A DNA stretch of 64,000 bases from Paraburkholderia sp. BCC1885 (GTDB lineage Bacteria > Pseudomonadota > Gammaproteobacteria > Burkholderiales > Burkholderiaceae), in the NCBI RefSeq assembly GCF_900996235.1, contig NZ_CAAJGM010000210.1, forward strand, positions 1-64,000. Reading direction: 5' to 3'. Below are positions 27,901 through 35,709 of this stretch, piece after piece (the stretch's first letter is position 1; each line of letters starts with the position of its first letter). Made by a program: the position numbers and the translations under genes. The notes beneath the pieces are model-generated. The model did no database searches and was not told where the DNA came from. It saw only the letters and a program-made list of their open reading frames with translations.

Positions 27901-28064
27901 TCGAGCGACTGCATGACAGCGGCCGTGCCACGAAACGGCGTGGCGACGGTTTTGACATCAGCCGCCAGCGCGCCCGCTTCGGCTGCGACCTTGCTGTCAC
28001 GCGCGCTCACTACAACACCTGCCCCAACGGCTTGGAAACCCGCATCATCGGTTGATGATTCCAC
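24975..28064 (-). CDS. FAD/Fe-S D-2-hydroxy acid dehydrogenase, YdiJ-like (1029 aa)
   Basis: Two-part oxidoreductase. The N-terminal half is a PCMH-type FAD domain (about 80-270; PRGGGTSQNGQ, LGGMIGNNSCGAHS) with the C-terminal FAD-oxidase domain (YGHFGDGCVHARI, SGEHGDGQAKAEF). The second half is GlpC-like: two Fe-S cluster motifs (CIGMGKC...MCPSF and CLACKGCKSDCPT, roughly 630-715) and two CCG motifs (LCCGRPLYD and GCCGMAGSF). E. coli YdiJ has the same order and length and is a D-2-hydroxyglutarate dehydrogenase; D-lactate is the other likely substrate. Start is GTG at 28064 with GAGGT about ten bases ahead. It is the second D-2-hydroxy acid dehydrogenase in the window. Confidence 0.9.
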   Translation of the reverse strand: MESSTDDAGFQAVGAGVVVSARDSKVAAEAGALAADVKTVATPFRGTAAVMQSLEADLRQHVRGEVRFDQASKALYTSDASNYRQVPLAVVVPADVDDLLATVAVCRRNDVPFLPRGGGTSQNGQCVNVAVVADASKYVNRVVSVDPVARTALVEPGVVCDTLRDAAEQHGLTFAPDPATHSRCTLGGMIGNNSCGAHSVMAGKTVENIEALEIVTYDGARFWVGPTADDELERIIAAGGRQGEIYAALRQLRDTYADLIRAKFPQIKRRVSGFNLDQLLPENGFNVARALVGTEGTCAVTLQAKVRLVKSPAKRVLLVLGFADIFTAADAVPHFMQCGPIAIEGLDRAIIRGLQARGLKKEEIALLPEGDAWVVLEFGADTHEAAVSQARAAAELFASGVAGANVSSMLVEERALQAKVWSIRETGASAVALSIDPARSDPVVGWEDAAVDPMRLGDYLRAFQAMVDRYGYETSLYGHFGDGCVHARITFDLRTAEGIATWRRFLREAAELVVEFGGSLSGEHGDGQAKAEFLPIMYGPELMQALEQFKAIWDPANRLNPGKVVHAYRADENLRMGPAYRPVTLQTKLTFASQEGDGFQRALERCIGMGKCRSLDGGTMCPSFRATREEKYSTRGRAHLFWEMLQGEVITDGWQSHEVKEALDTCLACKGCKSDCPTHTDMASYKAEFLSHYYETNRRPRQAMFMGRIGEWAPLAARFARLTNFMTSAPGIAPLGKWIAGVAQARELPKFARQTYRERVRRAEGVKGGAPNPAARKVILWVDTFSDHFSPEIAQAAADVLTQLGWHVVLPENRLCCGRPLYDFGLLERARELLVNVLDDLADDIAAGVPLVGLEPGCLSVFKDELLKQLPDHALAKRLSAQTFLFSDFVVREPFDWPKLDADVVVHGHCHQKALFGMQGDTALLQRLGVKWKLLDTGCCGMAGSFGFNAEHHALSEKIGEDKLFPALRSAAAETIVLTNGFSCREQIEHGTGRHALHIAQLAQRALASRKAMQAGGEAAGAGAAKAAS

Positions 28065-28138
28065 TTCAACAGCACCTCGTACATAGGGCCGCGGCTCAAG
28101 CCAAATCCAAGCTCAAGTGGCCTGATCTTGAGCCGCGA

Positions 28139-28740
28139 TCATCTGAAGATCCCCTGGGCATTGCCGGCGTCGAAACGCAGGTCGGTTTCCCAGCGGCGTG
28201 TGTCCTGATCGAACGTGCGTTTGCCTCATCCGCAAGCTGGAACACATCCGCGACGCGATCTGTCGCGTGATTGGACGCATTGCCTTCGGTGGCGATCTAC
28301 GCCATTTTTGCCGATTCCTTCAACAATACTTCGTAATCCGCCTCGTGGGGTATCTCGTGTTGCCGCGCAAACGCAGCCACGATCAACGGCAGCAATTCAT
28401 GCGCCGCGTCGAGCGGCAAGACGCTCTCGCGCTCAAGCTCCCACCAGTGCGCCGTGGCAACGGGCGTCAACGTATCGCGCAACGCGCCGATTATATTGCT
28501 GATCGCCTGCTGAAACTCCGCCGAAAAACGCTCGGGATGCAGTTCGCTGACGAAGAACTGCACGACGCGTCGATCAACGCCAATCCCGGCGGCGACGGGC
28601 GCGTGCTTGACGACGGCGGCAAAGTGATGGGCGATGCCATGCTGGAGGTATCGCTGCCAGTGAAAGCGGCCCGGTGCTGGCTCCAGTGCCTTGGAACGCC
28701 GCGCGACCTTGCTTGCGCGGCGCGAGCCCGGGACCCGCAA
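28139..28740 (-). pseudogene. possible degenerate coding region, unrecognised
   Basis: The stretch from the YdiJ-like start to about 28886 has no intact recognisable gene, but there are coding-like traces. On the minus strand a 147-codon frame (28297-28740) ends at TAG, reads on plausibly for about 24 codons (DRVADVFQLADEANA), and an adjacent frame then continues RRWETDLRFDAGNAQGIF to a TGA at 28139-28141. That pattern, one stop and one frame change, suggests decay. On the plus strand a frame ending YRFDIHMQGEYETVFFDL at about 28803 also has coding-like third positions, and a plus-strand terminator follows it. I do not recognise either product and cannot tell which strand was the gene. Confidence 0.3.
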
Positions 28741-28887
28741 ACCGGTTTACCGGTTCGATATCCACATGCAGGGCGAATACGAAACCGTATTCTTCGATTT
28801 ATGAGCTTTCACGCCGCTTTCACAATCGCACGGTAGGATCGCGGCTTCGCGATGCGACTTTGATTGCGAAACTCCGAGTAAGTTTGG

Positions 28888-28912
28888 GCCCGCCGCGTGC
28901 GGGCTTTTTTTT
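28888..28912 (+). terminator. intrinsic terminator
   Basis: GCCCGC (28888-28893) and GCGGGC (28899-28904) enclose a 5-base loop and are followed by eight T residues. It points rightward, so it should end a plus-strand transcript from the 28100-28810 region, where no intact gene is seen. Confidence 0.75.
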
Positions 28913-28972
28913 GTTTTATAGCCGCGATATAGCCGTGTGACGAACCGGAGCAGACCGTCCAACACTTTGTGA

Positions 28973-29500
28973 TTAGCCGGCAGCCTGCGCGGCTGGCTTA
29001 GTCGGCATCGGACCAAAGAACAGCACCTTAAGCCTATTGGGGCCCATTACGCGGGCCAATTCGGCAAGCACACAGTAATTGGCGATCAGCGTCACCAACA
29101 AAATCTGGATCGCCCAGAAATGCGCCCAGTTGAGATTGGCGAGCAGCATATGGTTGGCGGAAATCAGACCAGACGTTTCTTTCCAGTAGTCATACAGGTG
29201 CTCCAGGTAGTGGACGAACAAAGCCACCAAGGCATAAATCAAGGTGCGCCATCCGGCGTTCCATATCAACGGCTTCTCCGGAAAGCGGTTGATGAACGGC
29301 AGTAGATTGGCGAGCAGCACCGACTTACCGAGAATCAAGGCGGCGACCGTGACGGAAAGCGACGTCTGCAACGAGACACCTGCGCCCTTTGTCATCAACT
29401 CGCGAATGATCGCAACAATGTGCAGGATAACGAAGAAAAAAATGGTCGGCGGCAACATCTCCATCAATTCATGCTTGATCGTCACAGTCAGTTTGCTCAT
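28973..29500 (-). CDS. unknown four-helix membrane protein (175 aa)
   Basis: Four strongly hydrophobic segments at about 15-38, 48-70, 83-103 and 127-150, a short N-terminal cytoplasmic region and a C-terminal tail rich in Pro/Ala/Lys. No catalytic or binding motif is recognised. I use the ATG at 29500 because CGGAG then lies six bases upstream; the ATG at 29506 abuts it. Next to the NnrU-family gene but separated by 254 bases, so co-transcription is not assured. Confidence 0.7.
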   Translation of the reverse strand: MSKLTVTIKHELMEMLPPTIFFFVILHIVAIIRELMTKGAGVSLQTSLSVTVAALILGKSVLLANLLPFINRFPEKPLIWNAGWRTLIYALVALFVHYLEHLYDYWKETSGLISANHMLLANLNWAHFWAIQILLVTLIANYCVLAELARVMGPNRLKVLFFGPMPTKPAAQAAG

Positions 29501-29754
29501 GATCATCTCCGAACGTGGCCGGCTTTATCCGCATCCGGGGACCTCAGGGCATGCGACGCGCCGCAAGGACGACGGCTGCACTGCAGCATCAATAAAGTCG
29601 GAAGTGCACCTCTGGCAATACGCGTGTGTTTACTTAACTGGATGAATCAGGGGCGCCATTCTTCATGACGCAACAATGCTGACGCATCAGGCGATCACCA
29701 ATTTATACGGCCAGCCACGAATATCAAGCGAAGTTTTTGCAAGGCAAAAGAGCT

Positions 29755-30333
29755 TCACCCCAATGGCCGCACTCCAATCCACCATCCATGCAGCCAAAAG
29801 GCAAATGCCACCCAGGCTACCGCGCCGCTTACAACGACAATCGCATCACCGCCCAAGCTGCCAACGACATAAACCACGCCTGAGGTTGCATCGCGCCGCC
29901 GCCCGGCGCGAAAATCCAGCACGCCCCAAACAAAAAAAGCCGCAAACAGCACGATCGCATTCAAGGTCCCGTTCGCCAGCCAATGCGCGAACGCCCACAA
30001 CGCCGCGCTAAGCGCCATCGGATGATGAACCCAGGCTTTGAGGTGATTACGCGGAACGTAAGCCGCAACGAAGAGAATAAAAGCGATCAGCGTCAACAAC
30101 GCCGTAAGATGCGGCGCCCAGACCGGCGGCGTCCACAACACCACTGGATCGCGTCGCGCGATCCCGTAGCCCCAAATGATCAAGACCAACCCCACGCCCG
30201 ACGCGAGCGAATAAGCGCCCTTCCACGACTTCTCGCCCAGCCGCGCAATCTGCCGCTCACGCCACGGCTCAGCAAAGATGCGCACCGAATGCGCGCCCAG
30301 AAAAACCACCAAACCCAGTATCAATACCGACAT
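29755..30333 (-). CDS. NnrU family membrane protein (192 aa)
   Basis: Integral membrane protein with about five to six hydrophobic segments and the NnrU-type opening VLGLVVFLGAHSVRIF-like pattern (LVVFLGAHSVRIFAEPWRE) plus RNHLKAWVHHPMALSAALWAFAHWLANG, the family's conserved core with histidines. NnrU is linked to nitrite/nitric oxide respiration in Rhodobacter, but members occur widely without denitrification genes, and none are seen here. GGGGAG seven bases before the ATG at 30333 selects that start over the one ten codons upstream. Confidence 0.8.
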   Translation of the reverse strand: MSVLILGLVVFLGAHSVRIFAEPWRERQIARLGEKSWKGAYSLASGVGLVLIIWGYGIARRDPVVLWTPPVWAPHLTALLTLIAFILFVAAYVPRNHLKAWVHHPMALSAALWAFAHWLANGTLNAIVLFAAFFVWGVLDFRAGRRRDATSGVVYVVGSLGGDAIVVVSGAVAWVAFAFWLHGWWIGVRPLG

Positions 30334-30437
30334 GGCAAGCTCCCCGCGACGGGTGTCGACCAATCGCCGCGATTGTCGCTCAAGACTCGGAGACTGCCAA
30401 TGCCGGCTTCAATGCCGGGTCTAACCGATCCACGGCA

Positions 30438-31508
30438 TCACTCCGCGACCGGAATCCAGGCTGCACTCGCTGCGTCGCTCGAGCGAAAAGCCGGGAATTT
30501 GCTGCCCAATTCCGCGACCGTTTTGATGTCGTTCTTCACGAGGTCATCACGCGTAATTAGCGTCGGTTTGACGACAATCTGATGCCCCGGGTCTGCGCCG
30601 GCCACCTCCAACGCGGCCGCGCGCACCGAGACCGCGCCCACCACCGCCGGATTGGTCGCAGCCGTCGCGACCCATGCACTGTTCGGTGCGCGGATCGCCT
30701 CGATATCCGCCGTCGAAATGTCCGCGCTGTAAATGCGGATCTTCGAGCCGAGATTCGCTTCGCTGGCCGCCAGCGTCGCGCCGCGCGCGAATTCGTCGTA
30801 AGGCGCGAACACCACGCGAATCTCCGGATGCGCGCGATACGCCGCAGCCGCCTGATTCGCCACCGACTGCGCGATCGGGTTATCCACCGTGCCCCAGCGC
30901 GCCTTCTCCTGCACCTGGGGATGAGCCGTCTTGAAGTCGCGCCACACCGCATCGCGCCGATCGAGCGGTGCAAACCCCGCCACATACACGTAGCCCGCCG
31001 CGAACGCATCGCCGTTGTCCTTGACGGCCTGATTCAAAAGCAAGGTGGCCAGATCGTGATCGCTTTGTTCGATCTGCGGCACTTTGGGATTGTTCAGATC
31101 GACGTCGAAAGCCACGACCTTGATGCCCTTGTCGAGCGCGCGCTGCACCACGTCCCTCAGCGATTCCGGCAAGCCGTGATTGACGATGATCGCCGACACG
31201 CCCAGGCTAATCGCCTGCTGGATCTGCTCGCGCTCCTCGGCAGCGTCTTGCCGCCCTTCGTAGATGCGCAAATCGATGCCGAGCGCCTTTGCCTGCTTTT
31301 GCGCGCCGGCCTCATAGGCCTGGAAGAAATCGCCGGTGGACAGATAATTGACCAGCGCAATCTTCACACCGCCCTTATTGAACGGCGCTGGCGCGCCTTT
31401 AAGCGGCTCCGCCTGTGTCGTCTGCCCGAGCAAAACAGCGGCAGAAAGCAGCGCCAAGGCACAAACCGCGTGACGCGCACGAAACTTACGGCGATTCAAA
31501 TATTTCAT
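30438..31508 (-). CDS. periplasmic sugar-type substrate-binding protein (356 aa)
   Basis: Type I periplasmic binding protein of the ribose/xylose group (Peripla_BP_4). Signal peptide about 1-33 with cleavage after TQA. Mature domain: KIALVNYLSTGDFFQAYEAG, the hinge segment ISLGVSAIIVNHG, KGIKVVAFDVDLN and VVFAPYDEFARGAT. GAGGAG five bases ahead of the ATG. Last gene of a minus-strand run after the LLM and SfnB-like genes. No permease or ATPase follows it; the SBP-less ATPase-permease pair at 40265-42849 is the obvious partner, by inference. Confidence 0.87.
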   Translation of the reverse strand: MKYLNRRKFRARHAVCALALLSAAVLLGQTTQAEPLKGAPAPFNKGGVKIALVNYLSTGDFFQAYEAGAQKQAKALGIDLRIYEGRQDAAEEREQIQQAISLGVSAIIVNHGLPESLRDVVQRALDKGIKVVAFDVDLNNPKVPQIEQSDHDLATLLLNQAVKDNGDAFAAGYVYVAGFAPLDRRDAVWRDFKTAHPQVQEKARWGTVDNPIAQSVANQAAAAYRAHPEIRVVFAPYDEFARGATLAASEANLGSKIRIYSADISTADIEAIRAPNSAWVATAATNPAVVGAVSVRAAALEVAGADPGHQIVVKPTLITRDDLVKNDIKTVAELGSKFPAFRSSDAASAAWIPVAE

Positions 31509-31574
31509 TTGGGCTCCTCAGCGCTATATCTGAACGGTTTATAGAAAGCATTTACTGGCAGGCGCAGGATCGAA

Positions 31575-32954
31575 TCATGCGTGCGCGGTATGGCGTGCGC
31601 GATACCGTGCGCCCGGATGCGGTTCCGCCAAACGTGGGCCGCCGCCATGCAGCTTTTCGCGCAGCGAGCCGTTGGTATATTCGGTTTTGTAGACGCCGCG
31701 CCGCTGCAATTCCGGCACCACAAGTTCGACGAAATCGCTGAAGGTCTCGTGCGTCAGCGCGTAGGCGAGATTGAAACCGTCGACGTCGGTCTCCTCGACC
31801 CATGATTGCAGTTCATCGGCAATCTCCTGCGGATCGCCAACCGACAACGGTCCAAGACCGCCTATGCCGCCCCATTTCGCAATCTCGCGCACGGTCCATA
31901 CTTTTGTCGGATCGGCGCTCGACAGGGCTTCCACCGCGGATTGCACCGCGTTGCTCTCCACGTGACGCAGCGGCTCATCGAGGTCGTACTTCGACAGATC
32001 GATACCGGTCCATCCCGACATCAGCGCCAGCGCGCCTTCGTCGCTGGCGTAGCGTCGGTAGTCCGCGTGCTTGGCATGCGCTTCGGCCGAGGTTCTGCCC
32101 GTAATGACGGTATGCAGGTTGAAAATCAGCACATCATGCGGATCGCGCCCGAACGACTTCACGCGCGCGCGAATATCGGCCACGAACTGCTTGAGAATGG
32201 TGCGCGACGGCGCGGCGATAAAAATGCATTCGGCGTGCTGCGCGGCGAAATCCTTGCCGCGCTTCGATGCGCCGGCCTGATAGAGCACCGGCGTGCGCTG
32301 CGGCGACGGTTCGCACAGGTGAATTCCTGGCACATCGAAATAATGGCCATGATGCTCGATCGGATGCACCTTCGACGGTTCCGTGAAGACCTGACGCGCC
32401 GCATCACGCACCACGGCATCGTCTTCCCATGACGATTCCCACAGTTTGTAGCAGACGTCCAGATACTCTTCGGCCAGCGCATAGCGCTCGTCGTGATTCG
32501 CCTGGCTCGGCAAGCCGACATTGCGGGCCGCACTATCCAGATACGACGTAACGATGTTCCAACCCACTCGTCCATTGGTCAGATGATCGAGCGTCGACAT
32601 GCGGCGCGCAAACGGATAGGGATGTTCGTACGACAACGAGCACGTCACGCCAAAACCCAGATGCTCGGTTACGTTAGCCATCGCCGAGACCAGCAGGACC
32701 GGATCGTTGACCGGCACCTGCGCGGCCTGGCGAATCGCGGCCTCGCCATTGCCGTTGAACACGTCGTAGATGCCGAGCACGTCGGCGATGAACAGGCCGT
32801 CGAACTTGCCGCGCTCCAATAGTTTCGCGAGGTCGGTCCAGTAATCGAGGTGCTTGTAGCGCCAGGACGTGTCGCGCGGATGTGCCCACAAGCCCGGTGA
32901 TTGATGTCCGACGCAATTCATGTCGAATGCGTTTAGACGGATCTGTCTGGCCAT
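31575..32954 (-). CDS. LLM-class FMN-dependent monooxygenase, NtaA/SnaA/DszA type (459 aa)
   Basis: Uses reduced FMN and O2 to oxidise a substrate, typically cleaving C-S or C-N bonds in this subgroup. The TIM-barrel start RQIRLNAFDMNCVGHQSPGLWAHP, the core GRVGWNIVTSYLDSAARNVG and DERYALAEEYLDVCYKLWESSW, and VLYQAGASKRGKDFAAQHAE are the conserved elements of the NtaA/SnaA/DszA family, and the length of about 450 aa fits it (SsuD and SfnG are shorter). A separate flavin reductase is needed and none is in the window. It lies directly behind two SfnB/DszC-type genes, and the DszC-DszA pairing in dibenzothiophene desulfurisation is the nearest known precedent. Confidence 0.88.
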   Translation of the reverse strand: MARQIRLNAFDMNCVGHQSPGLWAHPRDTSWRYKHLDYWTDLAKLLERGKFDGLFIADVLGIYDVFNGNGEAAIRQAAQVPVNDPVLLVSAMANVTEHLGFGVTCSLSYEHPYPFARRMSTLDHLTNGRVGWNIVTSYLDSAARNVGLPSQANHDERYALAEEYLDVCYKLWESSWEDDAVVRDAARQVFTEPSKVHPIEHHGHYFDVPGIHLCEPSPQRTPVLYQAGASKRGKDFAAQHAECIFIAAPSRTILKQFVADIRARVKSFGRDPHDVLIFNLHTVITGRTSAEAHAKHADYRRYASDEGALALMSGWTGIDLSKYDLDEPLRHVESNAVQSAVEALSSADPTKVWTVREIAKWGGIGGLGPLSVGDPQEIADELQSWVEETDVDGFNLAYALTHETFSDFVELVVPELQRRGVYKTEYTNGSLREKLHGGGPRLAEPHPGARYRARHTAHA

Positions 32955-33000
32955 AGTCGGACCCGGTTAGAGTGATACGAATAAGCCCGCCACGCGCGCT

Positions 33001-34230
33001 TTAGATCGCGCCGTGGCGCGGCGGCAGCACGTCGTTCAGGTAATAATTGCCCACCGCGATGTATTTCCAGCGCACCGGATCGTGCAGCGTGTGGGTACGT
33101 GCATTGCGCCAGTGGCGGTCGAGATTGTGTTCGGCGAGCGTCGCCTGGGTGCCGGCCAATTCGATCAGACGCGTAGACGCCTGCAAGGCCGCCTCGGTTG
33201 TCGCGGCGCGTGCTTCGGCTACGGCAATCGAGGCCGCCGCCACCGTCTGTGCCGTCGACTCCTTGACCGCCGCATCCACGCGACGGCCCGCACGCTCCAC
33301 TAGAGCCTCAGCCGCGTGCAGTTGCAGCGCGAGTTTGCCGAACAATTCGAGCGTCAACGGATCGTCACTGGCGCGCTCGACTCCGCTGTCGATCCACGGA
33401 CGCGAGCGTTCGCGCACAAAACGCCGTGCATCTGCAATTGCCGCGCGAGCAATACCGAGATCCACCGCTGCATGAATGAGTTGACCAATGGGGCCAACGG
33501 TCGTGGGCCGCGCATCGAAGGCAGCACTGTATGGCACCACGGCCGACGCTTCGACATAGACATTGTCTAGCGTAGTCGTGCCGCTGCCGGTCGTGCGCTG
33601 CCCGAAACCAGACCAGTCATCCACGATGGACAAGCCAGGCGTTTGCGCGCTGGCGAAAGCGACATGCAGCGTGTTGTCGGCCGCTCTGGCGACAATCGGA
33701 ATCCATTGCGCGAACAGGGCACCCGTCGAATAAAACTTGGTGCCGTTGATGCGAAAGCCGTCACCATCCGGCGTGAGTGTGGTCCGATAGTCCGCTACTG
33801 TTTTAGTGCCTCGCTCGGAGAGCGCATTGCCAAATCGTTCCCCTGCCAGCGCGCGTGCGAAATAGAACGCCCGCTGGTCTCGCGTGCCGTTCACGCGCAA
33901 CACCTCGAGCATATAGAAGTGATTTTGCGGAATCTGCCCTATCGCAGGGTCCGCCTCCGAGATAATCGCGGTAACTTCCGCAAGCGTGGCATAAGAAACC
34001 TCCGCGCCGCCGAACTCACGCGGCACGGCAATGCCCCATAGACCGCTCGCCGAATAAATGCCAATCTCCGCATACGGCAGGCGCCGCTCACGGTCCCGCT
34101 GCGAAGCGCCTTCGGCAATCGTCCGCGCCACTTCATGCGCAACATCCAGCGCCTGCTGATCGTCTGCGATACGCGCCGCCTGCGGCGCATGAGGTGCGCG
34201 CGGGATCATCGATTCTGCGAAAGCATTCAT
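33001..34230 (-). CDS. SfnB/DszC-type flavin oxidoreductase, paralogue 1 (409 aa)
   Basis: Acyl-CoA-dehydrogenase fold flavoprotein of the sulfur-acquisition (SfnB) group, which acts as a flavin-dependent oxygenase or oxidoreductase on organosulfur compounds rather than on acyl-CoA. N-terminal helical domain with RERRLPYAEIGIYSASGLWGI, middle domain with QIPQNHFYMLEVLR, NGTKFYSTGALFA and SIVDDWSGFGQRTTGSGTT, C-terminal helical domain ending EHNLDRHWRNARTHTLHDPVRWKY. That last segment is shared almost word for word with the next gene upstream, so the two are tandem duplicates. Stop and start of the two genes are four bases apart. Confidence 0.87.
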   Translation of the reverse strand: MNAFAESMIPRAPHAPQAARIADDQQALDVAHEVARTIAEGASQRDRERRLPYAEIGIYSASGLWGIAVPREFGGAEVSYATLAEVTAIISEADPAIGQIPQNHFYMLEVLRVNGTRDQRAFYFARALAGERFGNALSERGTKTVADYRTTLTPDGDGFRINGTKFYSTGALFAQWIPIVARAADNTLHVAFASAQTPGLSIVDDWSGFGQRTTGSGTTTLDNVYVEASAVVPYSAAFDARPTTVGPIGQLIHAAVDLGIARAAIADARRFVRERSRPWIDSGVERASDDPLTLELFGKLALQLHAAEALVERAGRRVDAAVKESTAQTVAAASIAVAEARAATTEAALQASTRLIELAGTQATLAEHNLDRHWRNARTHTLHDPVRWKYIAVGNYYLNDVLPPRHGAI

Positions 34231-34234
34231 AGCG

Positions 34235-35473
34235 TCAGTTCCACGGATGGCGGGCTGGTTTGACGCCGTTCAGATAGTAGTTGCCGACAAGATGATATTT
34301 CCAGCGTACCGGATCGTGCAGCGTGTGTGTGCGCGCGTTGCGCCAGTGCCGGTCGAGGTTATGCTCGCCCAGCGTCGCCTGCGTACCTGCCAATTCGAAG
34401 AGTTTTTCGCTCGCCAGTAAGGCGATTTCCGTGGTCAAGACCTTTGCTTCGCCTACTGCCACTGAGGCCAAGGCCACATCGTCCTCAGTGGTTTCGCCCT
34501 TGGCAGCAATGAGATCCAGAGTGCGGGCGGCGCGTTCGAGCAGCGCCTCTGCCGCATGCAACTGAATATGCAGATGACCGACCTCACGCACCGTCAACGG
34601 GTCGTCGCTTGCACGTTCGACGCTGCTATCGATCCACGGCCGCGAGCGGGTACGCACGAACGTCAGCGTGTCCGCCAATGCGGCTTGCGCGATGCCGGCG
34701 TCGATTGCGGCCTGGATGATCTGCGAGATCGGGCCGTTCAGTGTGGGGAAATCAGAGACTCGATGCGCCGGGAAGACATGCGAGCCCGGCACGCGCACCG
34801 CTTCGAGCACCACTGTGCCGCTTGCCGTGGTGCGTTGACCGAAACCCGACCAGTCGTCGATCACATTGAGGCCCGGCGTACCCTTCGGTATATAAGCGAG
34901 CCAGCCTTTGCGGTCGTCGTCGAGACCCAGCACCGGCACGAAGTGTGCGAACAATGCGCCGGTCGAATAAAACTTGGTGCCGTCGACCACATAGTCGTCG
35001 CCGTCGCGCCGCACGCGTGTTTTCAGATCGAGCACATGCTTCGTGCCCTTCTCCGAGAAGCCATTGCCGAAGCGCTTGCCGTTCAGTATCTGCGCAAAGA
35101 AATAGCGTTTCTGTTCCTCGGTGCCGGTCAGCGAAATTACATCCACCAGACCAAAGTGATTTTGCGGCAACTGGCCTAATGAAGGGTCCGCCGCCGCGAT
35201 GATCTTGATCACTTCAGTCAGCGTGACGAAGGAAACACCGGCGCCACCGTATGCCTTAGGCACCGTGATCGCCCATAACCCGGATTGCGAAAACCATTCG
35301 ATCTCTTCATGCGGCAAGCGGCGCTCGCGGTCGCGTTCCGGCGCGCCTTGCGCGAGGCGCGCCGCCAGTTCGCGCGCCACGGCGATGGCCTGGGCGTTGT
35401 CGTGAATGACGCGCACCGCATGCTGACCCGTATCGCTCGTAGGCGATGAGGTCGCTTCGTAAAGCTCGGCCAT
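34235..35473 (-). CDS. SfnB/DszC-type flavin oxidoreductase, paralogue 2 (412 aa)
   Basis: Same family and domain order as its downstream neighbour: RERRLPHEEIEWFSQSGLWAI, QLPQNHFGLVDVISL, DGTKFYSTGALFAHF, VIDDWSGFGQRTTASGTV and EHNLDRHWRNARTHTLHDPVRWKY. The middle substrate-facing part differs more (PAHRVSDFPTLNG against the other copy's AAFDARPTTVG), which suggests split substrate preference after duplication. GGAG six bases ahead of the ATG at 35473 sets the start; the ATG ten codons upstream has no ribosome site. First gene of the minus-strand run of flavin enzymes, divergent from the complete transporter operon. Confidence 0.87.
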   Translation of the reverse strand: MAELYEATSSPTSDTGQHAVRVIHDNAQAIAVARELAARLAQGAPERDRERRLPHEEIEWFSQSGLWAITVPKAYGGAGVSFVTLTEVIKIIAAADPSLGQLPQNHFGLVDVISLTGTEEQKRYFFAQILNGKRFGNGFSEKGTKHVLDLKTRVRRDGDDYVVDGTKFYSTGALFAHFVPVLGLDDDRKGWLAYIPKGTPGLNVIDDWSGFGQRTTASGTVVLEAVRVPGSHVFPAHRVSDFPTLNGPISQIIQAAIDAGIAQAALADTLTFVRTRSRPWIDSSVERASDDPLTVREVGHLHIQLHAAEALLERAARTLDLIAAKGETTEDDVALASVAVGEAKVLTTEIALLASEKLFELAGTQATLGEHNLDRHWRNARTHTLHDPVRWKYHLVGNYYLNGVKPARHPWN

Positions 35474-35617
35474 ACGAATCTCCGCTTGAATGACTGTTCG
35501 CACAATCTATCAGCGGGTACGACGTGCGCAAACTGAACGATTGAGAAATAGATATTCCTTCGGATGGCAAACCAACTTTCGCGCAATCGCGCATAAGCAC
35601 TTCGACTCGAATCTGAT

Positions 35618-35640
35618 AACCATAGTCCGATTTGATGGTT
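35618..35640. promoter_or_regulatory. inverted repeat AACCAT-N11-ATGGTT in divergent promoter region
   Basis: Perfect 6-bp arms at 35618-35623 and 35635-35640 with an 11-base gap, roughly 70-92 bases ahead of the transporter binding-protein start and between the two divergent operons. Spacing is of the kind bound by LysR-type dimers, but no such regulator is in the window. Confidence 0.3.
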
Positions 35641-35709
35641 TCATGCGTGACGGGTTGTTGATTAGAGTCGTTGCAAGCTGGACATCCCTGCCTCTTTGAT
35701 TCGGAAACC

